A stretch of 62,231 nucleotides of DNA from Acidobacteriota bacterium (GCA_021827245.1 JAKAWN010000001.1:1-62231), one strand, 5' to 3'. Positions 19,643 through 28,076 are shown, counted from the stretch's first letter. The notes: generated by a model not told the origin, from the letters alone. A program made the numbers and translations.

Positions 19643-20217
19643 TCCGACAGAAATCGTGCCGCCTTTAACTTCCTAAGCGTCTTCAGCTCCAGCATAAATC
19701 ATAGTTTCCTCTCATGAAGGCCTTCTTAGATTTCACGGACAAGAATGAGGTGGGCGGACTTTCTGCGTTTCCCGTTTTGAAAATTCATAGATTCCATGTG
19801 TTCCGCTGCGTGTAGATTCCAAGCATCGCTCAGGCTTCAGTTTCATTTAATTTCACGCTGCGTGCAAGGAAGCGATTGCGCGATTCTGACTCGCGATCCC
19901 CGGCTGGCATTTCCCAGGCTGTCGCTGGTTTGAACCTCTTGAAAAGACGACGAATATAAGACGGCGCGCTGCCTTCGGAGGGGTGAATGGCTGACCCGAA
20001 TGGGTTGAAATTCGCCGTGGGGACGGGGGGCTATGCCGACTTTTCAAAGGCTTCCGATAGCTGCCTTCGCTAGCCTCGAAGCGGAGTTGGCCCGTGCCGT
20101 GCTTTGGAAGGTCAGCGCGCGGCGAATGCAGGCTTTCAGCCGCGTGAAGTCGCACCGCGACATTGCGTGACTCGATTTCTGTTGAGAGGCGCGTGAAAAC
20201 TCTGAGGGGGTGCCGAA

Positions 20218-21135
20218 GTGGCCATCCAATTCGCAGTTCCGTCAAGTGCTGTTGAGAAGCAGGAAGAGAGGCAAGATTGCCGCCGGGGTAATGGTTTTCC
20301 GAAACCCTGCCGAAGTTGTCTTTGTACAAATAAGGCGCCCCTTGCGATCCGAAGTCGAGGACCTTTGCATGACGGGGCGAACTCCAACAATCTGGTGGTA
20401 AAGCTGTTGCCTTTCGTTAAGCGTGTTGCCCTTCAGCTTCGAGGACGTCTCCCGGCACATGTTGAACTGGATGATCTGGTGAGTGAGGGTATCTTGGGGT
20501 TGCTTGATGCGGTGAGGAAATTCGACCCCGCCAGGGGAGTAACGATCGAGAGTTACGCTCGGCACAGAATACGCGGGGCGATCCTTGACTCGCTGCGAGG
20601 CCAGGACCACGCTTCCCGCGACATGAGGAGAAGGATCAAGAAGATCGAATCGACATGCCAAGCGATCGAGCGCCGGCTGGGCCGTCCGGCTGGAGACTCT
20701 GAAATGGCTGAGGCGATGGGATTGAGCCTCACGAAGTGGTACGCGCGCCTGGCCGAGTTGCAGCGGTTGGGATTCGAAGGGCCAGGTTGCAGGATTTCGC
20801 AGGATGTCTGCAAGTGGGTTGACGAAGAGGATCTCGCCTCTGGTGTGGAAGACGATCCCTTTGCTCTTTGCTATCGCAGCGAACAGAGAGATATTCTATC
20901 GCGCGCGCTTGGAAACCTGACACAACGCGAGCGTGCGATTCTGACTCTGTACTATAAGGATTTGCTGACGATGAAGCAGATTGGTTCACAGCTTGGAATC
21001 GATGAGTCAAGGGTATCGCAGTTGCACGCTGGCGCTGTGGCAAGGCTGCGCCGTGCAGTTGGCGACATGCTTCGCCGGCCTGTCCCAATTTCCGGACTGG
21101 CTTGGTCGCGAGGAACCGCTGCGGCCCAGGCCTGA
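20218..21135 (+). CDS. RNA polymerase sigma factor, FliA/WhiG-type
   Basis: Sigma-70 family regions are ordered: region 2 (VELDDLVSEGILGLLDAVRKF then RGVTIESYARHRIRGAILD), region 3 (RRIKKIESTCQAIERRLGR) and region 4 (LTQRERAILTLYYKDLLTM with the helix-turn-helix QIGSQLGIDESRVSQLHAGA). AYARxRIRGAxLD-type wording in region 2 is the FliA/WhiG mark. The GTG start at 20218 has AGGGGG 7 nt upstream. With it the protein (305 residues) has an unusual 50-residue N-terminal extension containing C-x9-C-x2-C-x-C; a TTG at 20365 would remove it. There are no flagellar genes in the window, so this may be a non-flagellar alternative sigma factor. It stands alone on its strand. Confidence 0.88.
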   Translation: MAIQFAVPSSAVEKQEERQDCRRGNGFPKPCRSCLCTNKAPLAIRSRGPLHDGANSNNLVVKLLPFVKRVALQLRGRLPAHVELDDLVSEGILGLLDAVRKFDPARGVTIESYARHRIRGAILDSLRGQDHASRDMRRRIKKIESTCQAIERRLGRPAGDSEMAEAMGLSLTKWYARLAELQRLGFEGPGCRISQDVCKWVDEEDLASGVEDDPFALCYRSEQRDILSRALGNLTQRERAILTLYYKDLLTMKQIGSQLGIDESRVSQLHAGAVARLRRAVGDMLRRPVPISGLAWSRGTAAAQA

Positions 21136-21271
21136 AAAGATGGCTTCTCTCGCTTGCGCCGGCAGAGATGAGGCCCACACAGCGGGGTACTGATCGGAGA
21201 AGTCAATGGCCGGTAATTACACAGCTGCTAACGATTGCATCCTGCCGTTGCAAATGATAGGCTCTCCGCGT

Positions 21272-21291
21272 TGCGCCCGTTGCCGGGCGCA
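21272..21291. repeat. GC-rich hairpin between sigma factor and small protein gene
   Basis: Arms TGCGCCCG (21272-21279) and CGGGCGCA (21284-21291) are perfect complements around a TTGC loop, 136 nt after the sigma factor stop. There is no T-run, so it would be at most a rho-dependent stop or mRNA-stabilising hairpin. Confidence 0.5.
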
Positions 21292-21369
21292 CTCTCGATG
21301 GGTAGTGCGGGGGAGGGGCGAAATCGATGAAATTCCCGAGTGCTTCTATAAAGGATTGGGTTTGCACGT

Positions 21370-21627
21370 ATGACTCGATACGAAGACAGAACGTTCGAAA
21401 ACCAGCACGTCATTCTCGATGAGGGTGTGTTTGTCAACTGTGTTTTCAAGAATTGCAGCCTGGAGTATTCGGGAGGGGATGTGTATGTCCAGAACTGCCA
21501 GGGAGAAAGTTGCCAATTGGTGTGGCGTGGCGCCGCGCAGCGGACGATTTTTCTTCTGCAGGGACTCGGACTTTTAGCGCCGGCTGCTTCGTTGCCGACT
21601 GCGGAGTCGTCAAACCGCGTTCAATAG
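21370..21627 (+). CDS. Small pentapeptide-like/beta-helix protein, function unknown
   Basis: The 85-residue protein has the pattern of short right-handed beta-helix proteins: FENQHVILDEGVFVNCVFKN and CSLEYSGGDVYVQNC, with repeats of Cys/Phe-rich five-residue steps, then a hydrophobic LLQGLGLLAPAA tail. I know similar short proteins annotated only as hypothetical; no biochemical role is known to me. The ATG is preceded by AAAGGATTGG at a slightly long distance. It is 234 nt downstream of the sigma factor gene on the same strand and may or may not be co-transcribed. Confidence 0.7.
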   Translation: MTRYEDRTFENQHVILDEGVFVNCVFKNCSLEYSGGDVYVQNCQGESCQLVWRGAAQRTIFLLQGLGLLAPAASLPTAESSNRVQ

Positions 21628-21952
21628 AATGCAGGGCCGTTGCTGGCAGAAAGCAGGCATGACCTCCGGATTGTCTGCCATCCCGGACATTCGGCCGGGT
21701 TTCAACGGCGGGGCAATGCTCGATAAGGAAGGGCGGAAGCTGGAATGACGCATGCGTTACGAGCGGGAGGACCTGTCTTCCCGGCGCGGACGCTTGCCAA
21801 CTTCCCCCAATGGCTTGAGTCGTGTTGAGGCGGCCGGAGTTCGACGCTCGCCTTACGGAAGCAAGCCAGCCGAAATCGTTATGTAGGCTAGATATGGAGG
21901 CCCGAGACGACCCTACGGCTTCCTGGATTTTCCGCAATCGCGCGCCCACCTC
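21628..21952. other. 325-nt intergenic stretch without recognised elements
   Basis: This gap lies between the small beta-helix-like gene and the convergent end of the FG-GAP protein gene. A minus-strand open frame crosses it (21446-21949) and overlaps the small gene, but its product has no domain-like sequence and no ribosome site I trust. I see no terminator hairpin with a T-run. Confidence 0.4.
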
Positions 21953-24900
21953 TTAATCCGGCGGCGCCAGGGGCGGGATCAGCTTGTAAGACGGCCGCGT
22001 CTCGTATTTCCGCAGATACTCTCGATAAGTCCGGCTACCCGGCGCATGATCCGCCGGTCCGGGCGGGTAGTTCGCCATGGAGCGGAAGGGCAGCGGGTTC
22101 ACGGTGGCTGAGTATGCCGTATTGGGATCGCCGTCTTTCGCGTAGCCAGTGGCATCCAGGAAGAATGACCGGACCCAGCCCGGCTTCAGAGGCGGAAGAT
22201 TCGCAGCGCTGAAGTGGACGGCCATATCGTCGCCGGTGGACATCACCACCAAATGGCTGTCGGCCCTGGTCAGCAGCGGCTCGACGTTGCCATAGCGCGT
22301 ATAGAAGCCCCGCATGGGATTCCAGGGCGCCTGTTGCATCAGGGAAGTGTACTCGAAATGGTCCGGCTGGATGTGGCGCGGGTCGCTCGTGGCGACCGAA
22401 AAACCGCGATAACGAAGATTGGCCGATTCCGGAGGGATTTCGGCGCTGGGCTGGATAACCCGGTCGTTGGTAGTGAAGAAGATATGATCCCAGTAAATGC
22501 AAAGATTGGTCACGATGCGGACGTGATGGTCGTTTGAGAGGAACTTGCCCGTCAGGTTGACGCGCATGGTGCGTTCCGTTCCGCTCGGCAAGCCCATATC
22601 GTGGATCACGGTGACCCATTTCCCCTGCGGGTTCCGCACCTGGAGATAGGGAGAGATCATGGGCAGGCTGGGATCGTGCATCATGGCCCGCGCACCGTTC
22701 GAATCCGTCCAGAAAACCCACCCGGTCAGCCACAGAGAAACGTCGCGGGCGTTTCGGAGGCTTCCGAGATTCAGTGTCAGGGTGTGCAACCGAGCCATGC
22801 CCAGAATGCGCAGGCGCGGGAAATCGTGCGGATAACGATGATCAACCCTGCTGATCAGCGGCAGAACATTCCGGCCGTGGCCATCGACGGCGGAAAGCGG
22901 CAGGTACTCTTTGCCGACGGCGTAGAGCTTCGGCGGAGGCGGCGTCGATGAATAGATTTCATTCGAGAAGATTTTTTCACCGGCGGGATGGTCGACGACG
23001 AGCAGGCCGAGGCGGTCGATATAATCAACCTCCCTCATCTCATCCGTGACCTGGAAATCGTAGGCGCGATTGCGCTCGTGCAAGGTGCCGGGCAGCCGGA
23101 CGAACTCGCGAGGATAAGGCTTGATGCGCGTGCCGTCCGGGGCCAGTTCGCCCAGGGGCCCGACGCCGAGGATATCGGTGACGTAAACAAAGCGCTTTCC
23201 ATTCCACGCGTAGAGCAGCGGGCAGGAGCTGGCCAGGCGTTCGGACTCGCGAAATTCTATTGCCGTGTCGGTCGCCACGTTAAGCTTGTTCTCGACAATC
23301 GCAGTCGGCCAGGTTGCCCGCACCACATCCAGCCTGGCAAGGCGGCCGGTGTAGACATAGGCGGGACCGCCGGTGATCAGAACCTTGTCGTAAAAATCCC
23401 CCTGTTTCAGTTCGATTTCCGATCCAACGCCCCCCTTGTTGCTTTTGGTGCCATCCATGCCGACTTCAAGCCAATGTTCATTCGGTCCTGTTTTCTGCCA
23501 GGCCAGGAATTTCCCGTCGCGTGCGGCGCCCACCAGGTCCAGGATCCCGGGCTGTTCAAGCCAGGCAGTTTTAAGCGTAGCGATCCCGTCAGACGAACTC
23601 AGCGGAAGATGGATAGGTTCGGGATGGAAATGCCCCAAGCGATTGGCCAGCAGGTGCAACCTTCCCGTGGAATCGACCAGCAGCAAGTCAACGAAACTGT
23701 TGCCGTTGATGTCGGCGGCGAGCCCGCGGAAGGCGAGAAGTCCGGCAGGCGCTTTGATGGCGGGCAGATTGGGAAAGGGCGTAAACCTTGCGTGACCGTT
23801 GTTCCTCAGAACCTCGTAACCATTCGTGGTCCAAAGGGCAAGGTCGAACTTCCCGTCGTGATTGAAATCAGCGACTGCTCCCCCAATGGCGGTCGATTTG
23901 CTGAACGCCGGACCTGCCTGGGCGGTTTGATTGACGAACTTGTCGCCGCCGAGGTTTTCGAAGAAGATCGGCGGGCCGTCATCGCGAAAGAACACGAGAT
24001 CGGGGTAGCCGTCGCCATTGAAGTCCGCGAAAAGGACATTGCGAAAGCGCCCACGGACGCTGCCAAGGCCGGACTGGGCGGTGACGTCGGTGAACGTGCC
24101 GTTACCGTTGTTTCGGTAAAAATGAATCTGGGCGGGCGGGAAATCGTTGGGAAACCGGAAGCTGGCCCGATGCGGAGGAGAGTTGAGGTCCGTGTACGAA
24201 GTGACAACAAGGTCAAGCAGGCCGTCGTTGTCGGCGTCAAACAAGAGCGCACGCGTATCGAGCTCGCCCAGCTCAGGCTTGAGACCCGCCTTTTGCGTCA
24301 CGTCCGTGAAGGTACCATTGCCGTTGTTCTTATAAAGGCGAACGCCGCCCAGCCCCGCGACAAACAGGCTCAGGCGGCCGCTGTTGTCGTAATCCGCGAA
24401 AGCGGCAGACACGGAATCCGGCGGACCTTCCACTCCCGCTTTTGCGGTGACATTCTCAAAAGTGCCGTTGCCGTTGTTATGAAAAAGCTGGTTCGTGCCG
24501 CCGGGATTTACTACGTAAAGATCGGGATGGTTGTCGCCATCATAGTCTCCCATCGCGATCGACGGCCCCAGCAGCGGAACCAATTTCTTTCGCGCGAAAT
24601 CGAGCGAATAGTTTGCGCTCTTGACTTCGACTGAAGAGCCGGCCTCTGGCGAGCTTGCGCCGCTCAATGAAATGCCCATCTGCGAGCTGATCTGGCGGAA
24701 CGTAACGGGACGCAAAGCAGCTCCGCCCGCCACGCGGACGGGTGAAGAGGATGGAATAAGAATCTTCCCATACTTGCCATTTTCAAGCGCCGTACCCTGG
24801 AGAGAAACGCTGGGTACTCGATTGCTGTACCGCTGATGGAGGTTCAGCATTTTCATTGCTTCGGAGCGCCGGCCCAGGCGAACCAGAGTGGTGAAAGTGC

Positions 24901-25495
24901 GAAAGAGGGAGGCAACATAGAAATTCTGCGCGCGCGCAAAGCCCATGCTGTTGATTCGCTCGTATGCCTGCAGGGCAGGCTCCATCTTGTTCTCGGCAAA
25001 GTAGACGGAACCCAGGTTAAACCATGAGGCAGGGTCGTCGGGGTCCACGGCAAGAACTTTCTTGAATTCCGTTTCAGCGGGGCCGAAGCGAAGTTCCCGC
25101 TTGTTGAGAATCCCCAGGGCGTAATCAATGTTGATGAGCTTGGGGGCCATCTGCTTTGCGGTGGTCAGGGCCGCAAGCGCCTGGTTGAGTTTGTTCGCCT
25201 GGATGAAAGCCAGGCCAATATCCATGTAATCCGTGGCGATGGCATGGCCGGACTCGGTCACCTTCTGGAACTCGCCGATCGCCAGAGGATACTTGCCCTG
25301 CTCGTAATAAGCCTTGCCCAGGTTGCGGTAAGTTTGAAGCGCCCCCGCGCTCGTGGCGGACTGGGCTGCGGTTGCTCCCAGACCCTTGCCCGGCTGTGCC
25401 ACCGACCGCCTCTCGACCAGAAGCAAGGGCACAACAACAACGGCGGCGGCGACCGCGCCGGCAACCAGCAACCATTTCTTTCGATCCCAACTCAT
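21953..25495 (-). CDS. Exported TPR - FG-GAP/VCBS - ASPIC/UnbV protein with large C-terminal domain
   Basis: The 1180-residue product has an N-terminal signal anchor (WLLVAGAVAAAVVVVPLLL), at least three TPR units (about residues 50-210, for example YRNLGKAYYEQGKYPLAIGE), a run of FG-GAP/VCBS repeats (about 310-610) with the recurring NNGNGTFxDVT and DxDxDGxxD calcium-loop patterns, and an ASPIC/UnbV-like segment beginning NEHWLEVGMDGTKSNKGG. The last 400 residues (from about 770, SCPLLYAWNGKRFVYVTDI) are a separate domain that I do not recognise. Such proteins are common in Acidobacteriota and are thought to act in the periplasm or at the cell surface, binding ligands through a beta-propeller. 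The gene is monocistronic in view. The ATG is followed by a basic SWDRKKW as expected for a membrane anchor. Confidence 0.9.
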   Translation of the reverse strand: MSWDRKKWLLVAGAVAAAVVVVPLLLVERRSVAQPGKGLGATAAQSATSAGALQTYRNLGKAYYEQGKYPLAIGEFQKVTESGHAIATDYMDIGLAFIQANKLNQALAALTTAKQMAPKLINIDYALGILNKRELRFGPAETEFKKVLAVDPDDPASWFNLGSVYFAENKMEPALQAYERINSMGFARAQNFYVASLFRTFTTLVRLGRRSEAMKMLNLHQRYSNRVPSVSLQGTALENGKYGKILIPSSSPVRVAGGAALRPVTFRQISSQMGISLSGASSPEAGSSVEVKSANYSLDFARKKLVPLLGPSIAMGDYDGDNHPDLYVVNPGGTNQLFHNNGNGTFENVTAKAGVEGPPDSVSAAFADYDNSGRLSLFVAGLGGVRLYKNNGNGTFTDVTQKAGLKPELGELDTRALLFDADNDGLLDLVVTSYTDLNSPPHRASFRFPNDFPPAQIHFYRNNGNGTFTDVTAQSGLGSVRGRFRNVLFADFNGDGYPDLVFFRDDGPPIFFENLGGDKFVNQTAQAGPAFSKSTAIGGAVADFNHDGKFDLALWTTNGYEVLRNNGHARFTPFPNLPAIKAPAGLLAFRGLAADINGNSFVDLLLVDSTGRLHLLANRLGHFHPEPIHLPLSSSDGIATLKTAWLEQPGILDLVGAARDGKFLAWQKTGPNEHWLEVGMDGTKSNKGGVGSEIELKQGDFYDKVLITGGPAYVYTGRLARLDVVRATWPTAIVENKLNVATDTAIEFRESERLASSCPLLYAWNGKRFVYVTDILGVGPLGELAPDGTRIKPYPREFVRLPGTLHERNRAYDFQVTDEMREVDYIDRLGLLVVDHPAGEKIFSNEIYSSTPPPPKLYAVGKEYLPLSAVDGHGRNVLPLISRVDHRYPHDFPRLRILGMARLHTLTLNLGSLRNARDVSLWLTGWVFWTDSNGARAMMHDPSLPMISPYLQVRNPQGKWVTVIHDMGLPSGTERTMRVNLTGKFLSNDHHVRIVTNLCIYWDHIFFTTNDRVIQPSAEIPPESANLRYRGFSVATSDPRHIQPDHFEYTSLMQQAPWNPMRGFYTRYGNVEPLLTRADSHLVVMSTGDDMAVHFSAANLPPLKPGWVRSFFLDATGYAKDGDPNTAYSATVNPLPFRSMANYPPGPADHAPGSRTYREYLRKYETRPSYKLIPPLAPPD

Positions 25496-25852
25496 TGCGC
25501 TCCTGACCCGATTTTACCCGGCATGCAAACCTACAATTATATAACGCACAGGACGGTCTTCGGGGGAAAGTTGAAGAGAATTCCCTGGGTGTTTTCTGGA
25601 CAAGGCAGGAACCAGGGGAGAACCGGGGAACGGCATGGGCTGTTAGCCGGGTGGCTGGGCGAAACAACCGGCTGGAAGTCCGCGACTTGACGGCCGGCCA
25701 TTTTTTGTCCATCTTTTATTTTCAACAAGATGGCCAGGTTCGTTTTTCGGTTCGTTTCGGTTCGTTTTTTATGCACTCTAGTGTTTTCAACAACTTCTCC
25801 GCTTCGTTTTCAGGTTCGTTTCGGTTCGTTTTTGGACCCCGATCCTTTGTTT
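25496..25852. other. Intergenic stretch containing a degenerate 65-bp tandem repeat array
   Basis: The gap upstream of the FG-GAP protein gene holds the repeat array at 25719-25880 described separately; it may also hold the promoter of the FG-GAP gene, although no clear -35/-10 pair is seen. Minus-strand translation across the array gives recurring KTNR/TNRNEP-like pieces broken by stops, so the array does not form one open frame. Confidence 0.5.
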
Positions 25853-25880
25853 TCAATCACTTCTCCGGTTCGTTTTGCAA
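25719..25880. repeat. Degenerate tandem repeat, about 65 bp x 2.5
   Basis: Three units begin with TTTTCAA at 25719, 25784 and 25850 (spacing 65 and 66). The first two contain the exact core GGTTCGTTTCGGTTCGTTTT (for example 25749-25768), and units two and three share CAACTTCTCCG/TCACTTCTCCG followed by GTTCGTTTT. The last unit decays into AT-rich sequence. A 66-bp unit equals 22 codons, and on the minus strand each unit encodes a KTNR- or TNRNEP-like stretch, so it may be an expanded coding or spacer repeat. Confidence 0.75.
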
Positions 25881-25999
25881 AAATAGATATTTTTTGTCCC
25901 ATTTGCCTCGCTACCTGGAGGCACTAAGGCAGTCTTTTTGCCTTTTTCGGGCGCCCACTCGTACAGTTTTCTAGCCCAGTTTGCATCCAATCGTGCCAT
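25853..25999 (-). CDS. Candidate small protein (48 aa) ending in the repeat array
   Basis: I do not recognise this protein. It begins MARLDANWARKLYEWAPEKG and ends NIYFCKTNRRSD, running directly into the first unit of the repeat array. Support for a real gene is the ribosome site GGAGGGG five nt before the ATG, and further upstream a TTGACA with a 17-nt spacer to TAGTCT on the same strand. An ATG 72 nt upstream gives a longer 72-residue version without such a site. Against it are the short length and lack of a known family. Treat it as a candidate only. Confidence 0.4.
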   Translation of the reverse strand: MARLDANWARKLYEWAPEKGKKTALVPPGSEANGTKNIYFCKTNRRSD

Positions 26000-26043
26000 C
26001 GTTTCCCCTCCGCTCCGGGCGGCGCCGCATCCTTCCAGAGACT

Positions 26044-26072
26044 CAAATAAGACTACCACGCTAGCCGACATT
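26044..26072 (-). promoter_or_regulatory. Candidate sigma-70 promoter before the 48-aa gene
   Basis: On the minus strand a perfect TTGACA (plus-strand 26067-26072) is followed by 17 nt and TAGTCT (26044-26049), about 45 nt upstream of the 48-residue reading frame. The -10 is a three- to four-base match only. Confidence 0.35.
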
Positions 26073-26193
26073 TGTCAAGTAAATTCTGCTTGATCGGGTT
26101 CCGCAGGGGGCCTGCCTTAAGTCGGGGAGAATTGCCTTCGGGAAACTCAGACCCCAAAATCGGGGTCTGCATCGGCCCCGGCATTCCGTTGAT

Positions 26194-26825
26194 TCAGGGT
26201 TCAATTCCCACAAGGATGAGCGGGACCGCCGGCACGCCCCGGCCCTGGCGGACTACATTGTAAAACTCACCCTCATAGTACGGAACCCCGGAACTCATGT
26301 CGCTCTGGAGGGATTTCATTGGAAGGATTTCAACTCCCACGTCAATACGATCGCCAACGTAGAAGGCGAGGTGCTTGACAAAGAGGTCGTACGCGACGAA
26401 GGCGTACTTCCCGAATTGAACCTCAACTGCGACGCGGTCCTTGACGAAATCCGTCTGATTGTAACTGAAGATCGGCGTCTCACCCGCCGCCTCTATCTCT
26501 CTTGTGTCCATCAGCTGCCGTCGTCAGGGTTTTGCGGATCAGATTATCGCTTCTGGTTATTTAGCAACACGTCCTGAAGCTCTCAGATGGCTCGTGAAGG
26601 ACCGGATCCGTCACTTTACCCGCGACGTAATCGTCCTGGAGTTTTTGCTATCCTCACGCGCACCTCGGCCAAGCCTGTCTCGTCGTAGTCCGGGTTCATT
26701 CGGCGTCGCCAAGATCGCTCCTGCCTGAGGGCGGACTCTTTTTCGCGAAAAGCTCTTATGTCGGAAACAAAGCCACGCTCGACCCGGACAGCAACCCATA
26801 TCTTCTGACCATTTGCCCTATTCAT
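26194..26825 (-). pseudogene. Frameshifted BglII/BstYI-like type II restriction endonuclease
   Basis: The 632-nt span has the length of a complete 200-210-residue BglII/BstYI-type enzyme but cannot be read in one frame. The N-terminal part (WVAVRVERGFVSDIRAF to YDETGLAEVRVRIAK) is in one frame; the following pieces NSRTI, DDYVAGKVTDPVLHEPSE, LQDVLLNNQKR and SDNLIRKTLT lie in alternating frames between about 26645 and 26515; the C-terminal part resumes at MDTREIEAAGETP and is open to the end. It keeps the active-site core TDFVKDRVAVEVQFGKYAF, whose E-x-Q agrees with Glu93-Gln95 of BglII. Its first codons overlap the stop of the 306-residue gene by 8 nt, as in an intact operon. At least four indels in about 130 nt make it non-functional unless they are sequencing errors. 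Confidence 0.8.
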
Positions 26826-27738
26826 TCCGCTTTCCTCTCTTCAGCATCCGCCTGTGCCAGTCAAAGACATTGCGGTACTCGAAAAATGTGCAGAGCTCGC
26901 CAAGCCCGCTTGCCCGAAACGTGGGTCGGCTCACCTGTCGTACAAATAGCGCCCGACGTTCATCATTCGACACAATACCAAAGCGCGTCTGACCGTTCCG
27001 GATCATCAAATGAACATCGTTGAATCGCAGCAGACCACTGTAGACGGGCGTGGAGTGTTCCACTTCGTAAAAAGCAGTTGGCTGGCCAGCACCGCGCTCC
27101 ATCCAGATCACATCTATTTCCTCTGCAATATCCCTGATTGCCGCAAGGGAGGGCGGTAGTGATTCCCTAAGCCCGAAGCGCTCCGTCAGACTCCAGTCTA
27201 GGTTGCCCCTGTCGTTCAATGGGACCCATATGTCAAACCCTTTGGCATCGCCAATGCCGCCGAGGAGGGTCTGTACCTGTACATGAGATAGCTCCGGAAG
27301 TACGATGTCGAGCGTTCCGATCCGTGATTCAAGGTAACGCCACCCGAGATAGCTGTCCACATTGAATCGCCCGGCGCCTGCAATGTAAAGCTCGGTCGCG
27401 CCAGCCAGTTCATAGACCTGCGCTTTATATTGCCCATCGCCGGCCGGCGTCAACGCGGCAAAGATTTCCTCAAATTGGTCGAAAGGAACAAAGAGAGGTT
27501 CGGCTTGGCCGTCCCAGGCAAAGCAGATGACACTATTGCGTCCCTCTAGTAATTGGAGGTCGATTTTGCGTAGACCGAAGAAAGTACGATTGCCCGGGTG
27601 CTTCTTGGAGTAACGGAAGTAAAGCCGTGCCTTCCCGTTGGCAACATCGTAAAGCGACTCGCTCTTGTCGAGTTTGCGGGGTACTCCAAATTGTCTTTGC
27701 AATTCCGCGAGAAACGCTAATTTTACTAGGTTCGACAT
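26818..27738 (-). CDS. PD-(D/E)XK nuclease-like protein of the restriction-modification relic
   Basis: The 306-residue protein is intact. The C-terminal half has EEIDVIWMERGAGQPTAFYEVEHSTPVYSGLL (written here as two adjoining motifs: EIDVIWM and FYEVEHST), an arrangement typical of a PD-(D/E)XK-type nuclease core with Asp then Glu-x-Glu. The N-terminal half (ELQRQFGVPRKLDKSESLY, then RLYFRYSKKHPGNRTFFGLR) could be a DNA-recognition or partner domain; I cannot name it. It lies between the methylase stump and the endonuclease relic with overlapping or near-abutting ends, so it was part of the same cassette. Its integrity beside two broken genes suggests either recent decay of the neighbours or an independent role. 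Confidence 0.65.
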   Translation of the reverse strand: MSNLVKLAFLAELQRQFGVPRKLDKSESLYDVANGKARLYFRYSKKHPGNRTFFGLRKIDLQLLEGRNSVICFAWDGQAEPLFVPFDQFEEIFAALTPAGDGQYKAQVYELAGATELYIAGAGRFNVDSYLGWRYLESRIGTLDIVLPELSHVQVQTLLGGIGDAKGFDIWVPLNDRGNLDWSLTERFGLRESLPPSLAAIRDIAEEIDVIWMERGAGQPTAFYEVEHSTPVYSGLLRFNDVHLMIRNGQTRFGIVSNDERRALFVRQVSRPTFRASGLGELCTFFEYRNVFDWHRRMLKRGKRNE

Positions 27739-27761
27739 GGGTGTCGATCCAAACTAGTTGC

Positions 27762-28076
27762 TCAAGAATACGCTCTCTCCGTTATCAACGTAGTTGCCGA
27801 CTGCCAGCAGATGCTGCCTCGCAGCGCCAGTGCCCGCGCGCATTCGGCGATGACCTCCCGTTGTTGCCTGAGGTACAGGTCGAGATCAAGTCGTTTCTCG
27901 TACTCCTTGCCTATGTTGTAGGGTGGCGACGTGGCAATGAGTTGGAGGGAGTTGTTCGGAATCTTGCCAAGCAGGTCCAGGCAGTCGCCGTGGTAGACGA
28001 CAACACTCTCAGCGGCTGCGAACTCTGTCGATATACGATGTGATTTACGGGGCATAAGAGTGCTCTGGGTTTTCAT
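27762..28076 (-). pseudogene. DNA methyltransferase (N4/N6, beta-class) N-terminal stump
   Basis: The 104-residue frame starts at an ATG with GGAGG 6 nt upstream. It has the catalytic motif IV TSPPYNIGKEYE after VVYHGDCLDLLGKIPNNS, as in site-specific methylases of restriction systems. After RGSICWQ the frame breaks: the expected continuation VGNYVDNGE is present one base out of phase and then stops, and the remaining two thirds of a normal methylase (target recognition and the SAM-binding motifs) are missing before the next gene starts. It therefore cannot protect DNA. The cassette has lost both modification and cleavage, which fits joint decay. Confidence 0.82.

Larger units (their letters stand above)
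19144..20217. other. 1.07-kb non-coding region between actA and the sigma factor gene
   Basis: The stretch separates two divergent genes. It holds the actA promoter region (19290-19345) and the perfect hairpin at 19612-19642. Open frames in it (for example 19853-20329 on the minus strand and three overlapping plus-strand frames around 19407-19717) have no recognisable motifs and are not supported as genes. The part from 19850 to 20210 is GC-rich and would be a long 5' leader or an independent small RNA; I see no known riboswitch in it. Confidence 0.5.

Noticed and set aside
19853..20329. 158-codon minus-strand frame upstream of the sigma factor gene
   Set aside because: Composition is Arg/Ser/Pro-rich without domain-like sequence, it overlaps the sigma factor start and has no good ribosome site.
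22988..24634. A 548-codon open frame on the plus strand inside the FG-GAP protein gene
   Set aside because: It is antisense to a well supported gene with repeated domains; long antisense frames are normal in GC-rich coding DNA, and the product has no recognisable domain.
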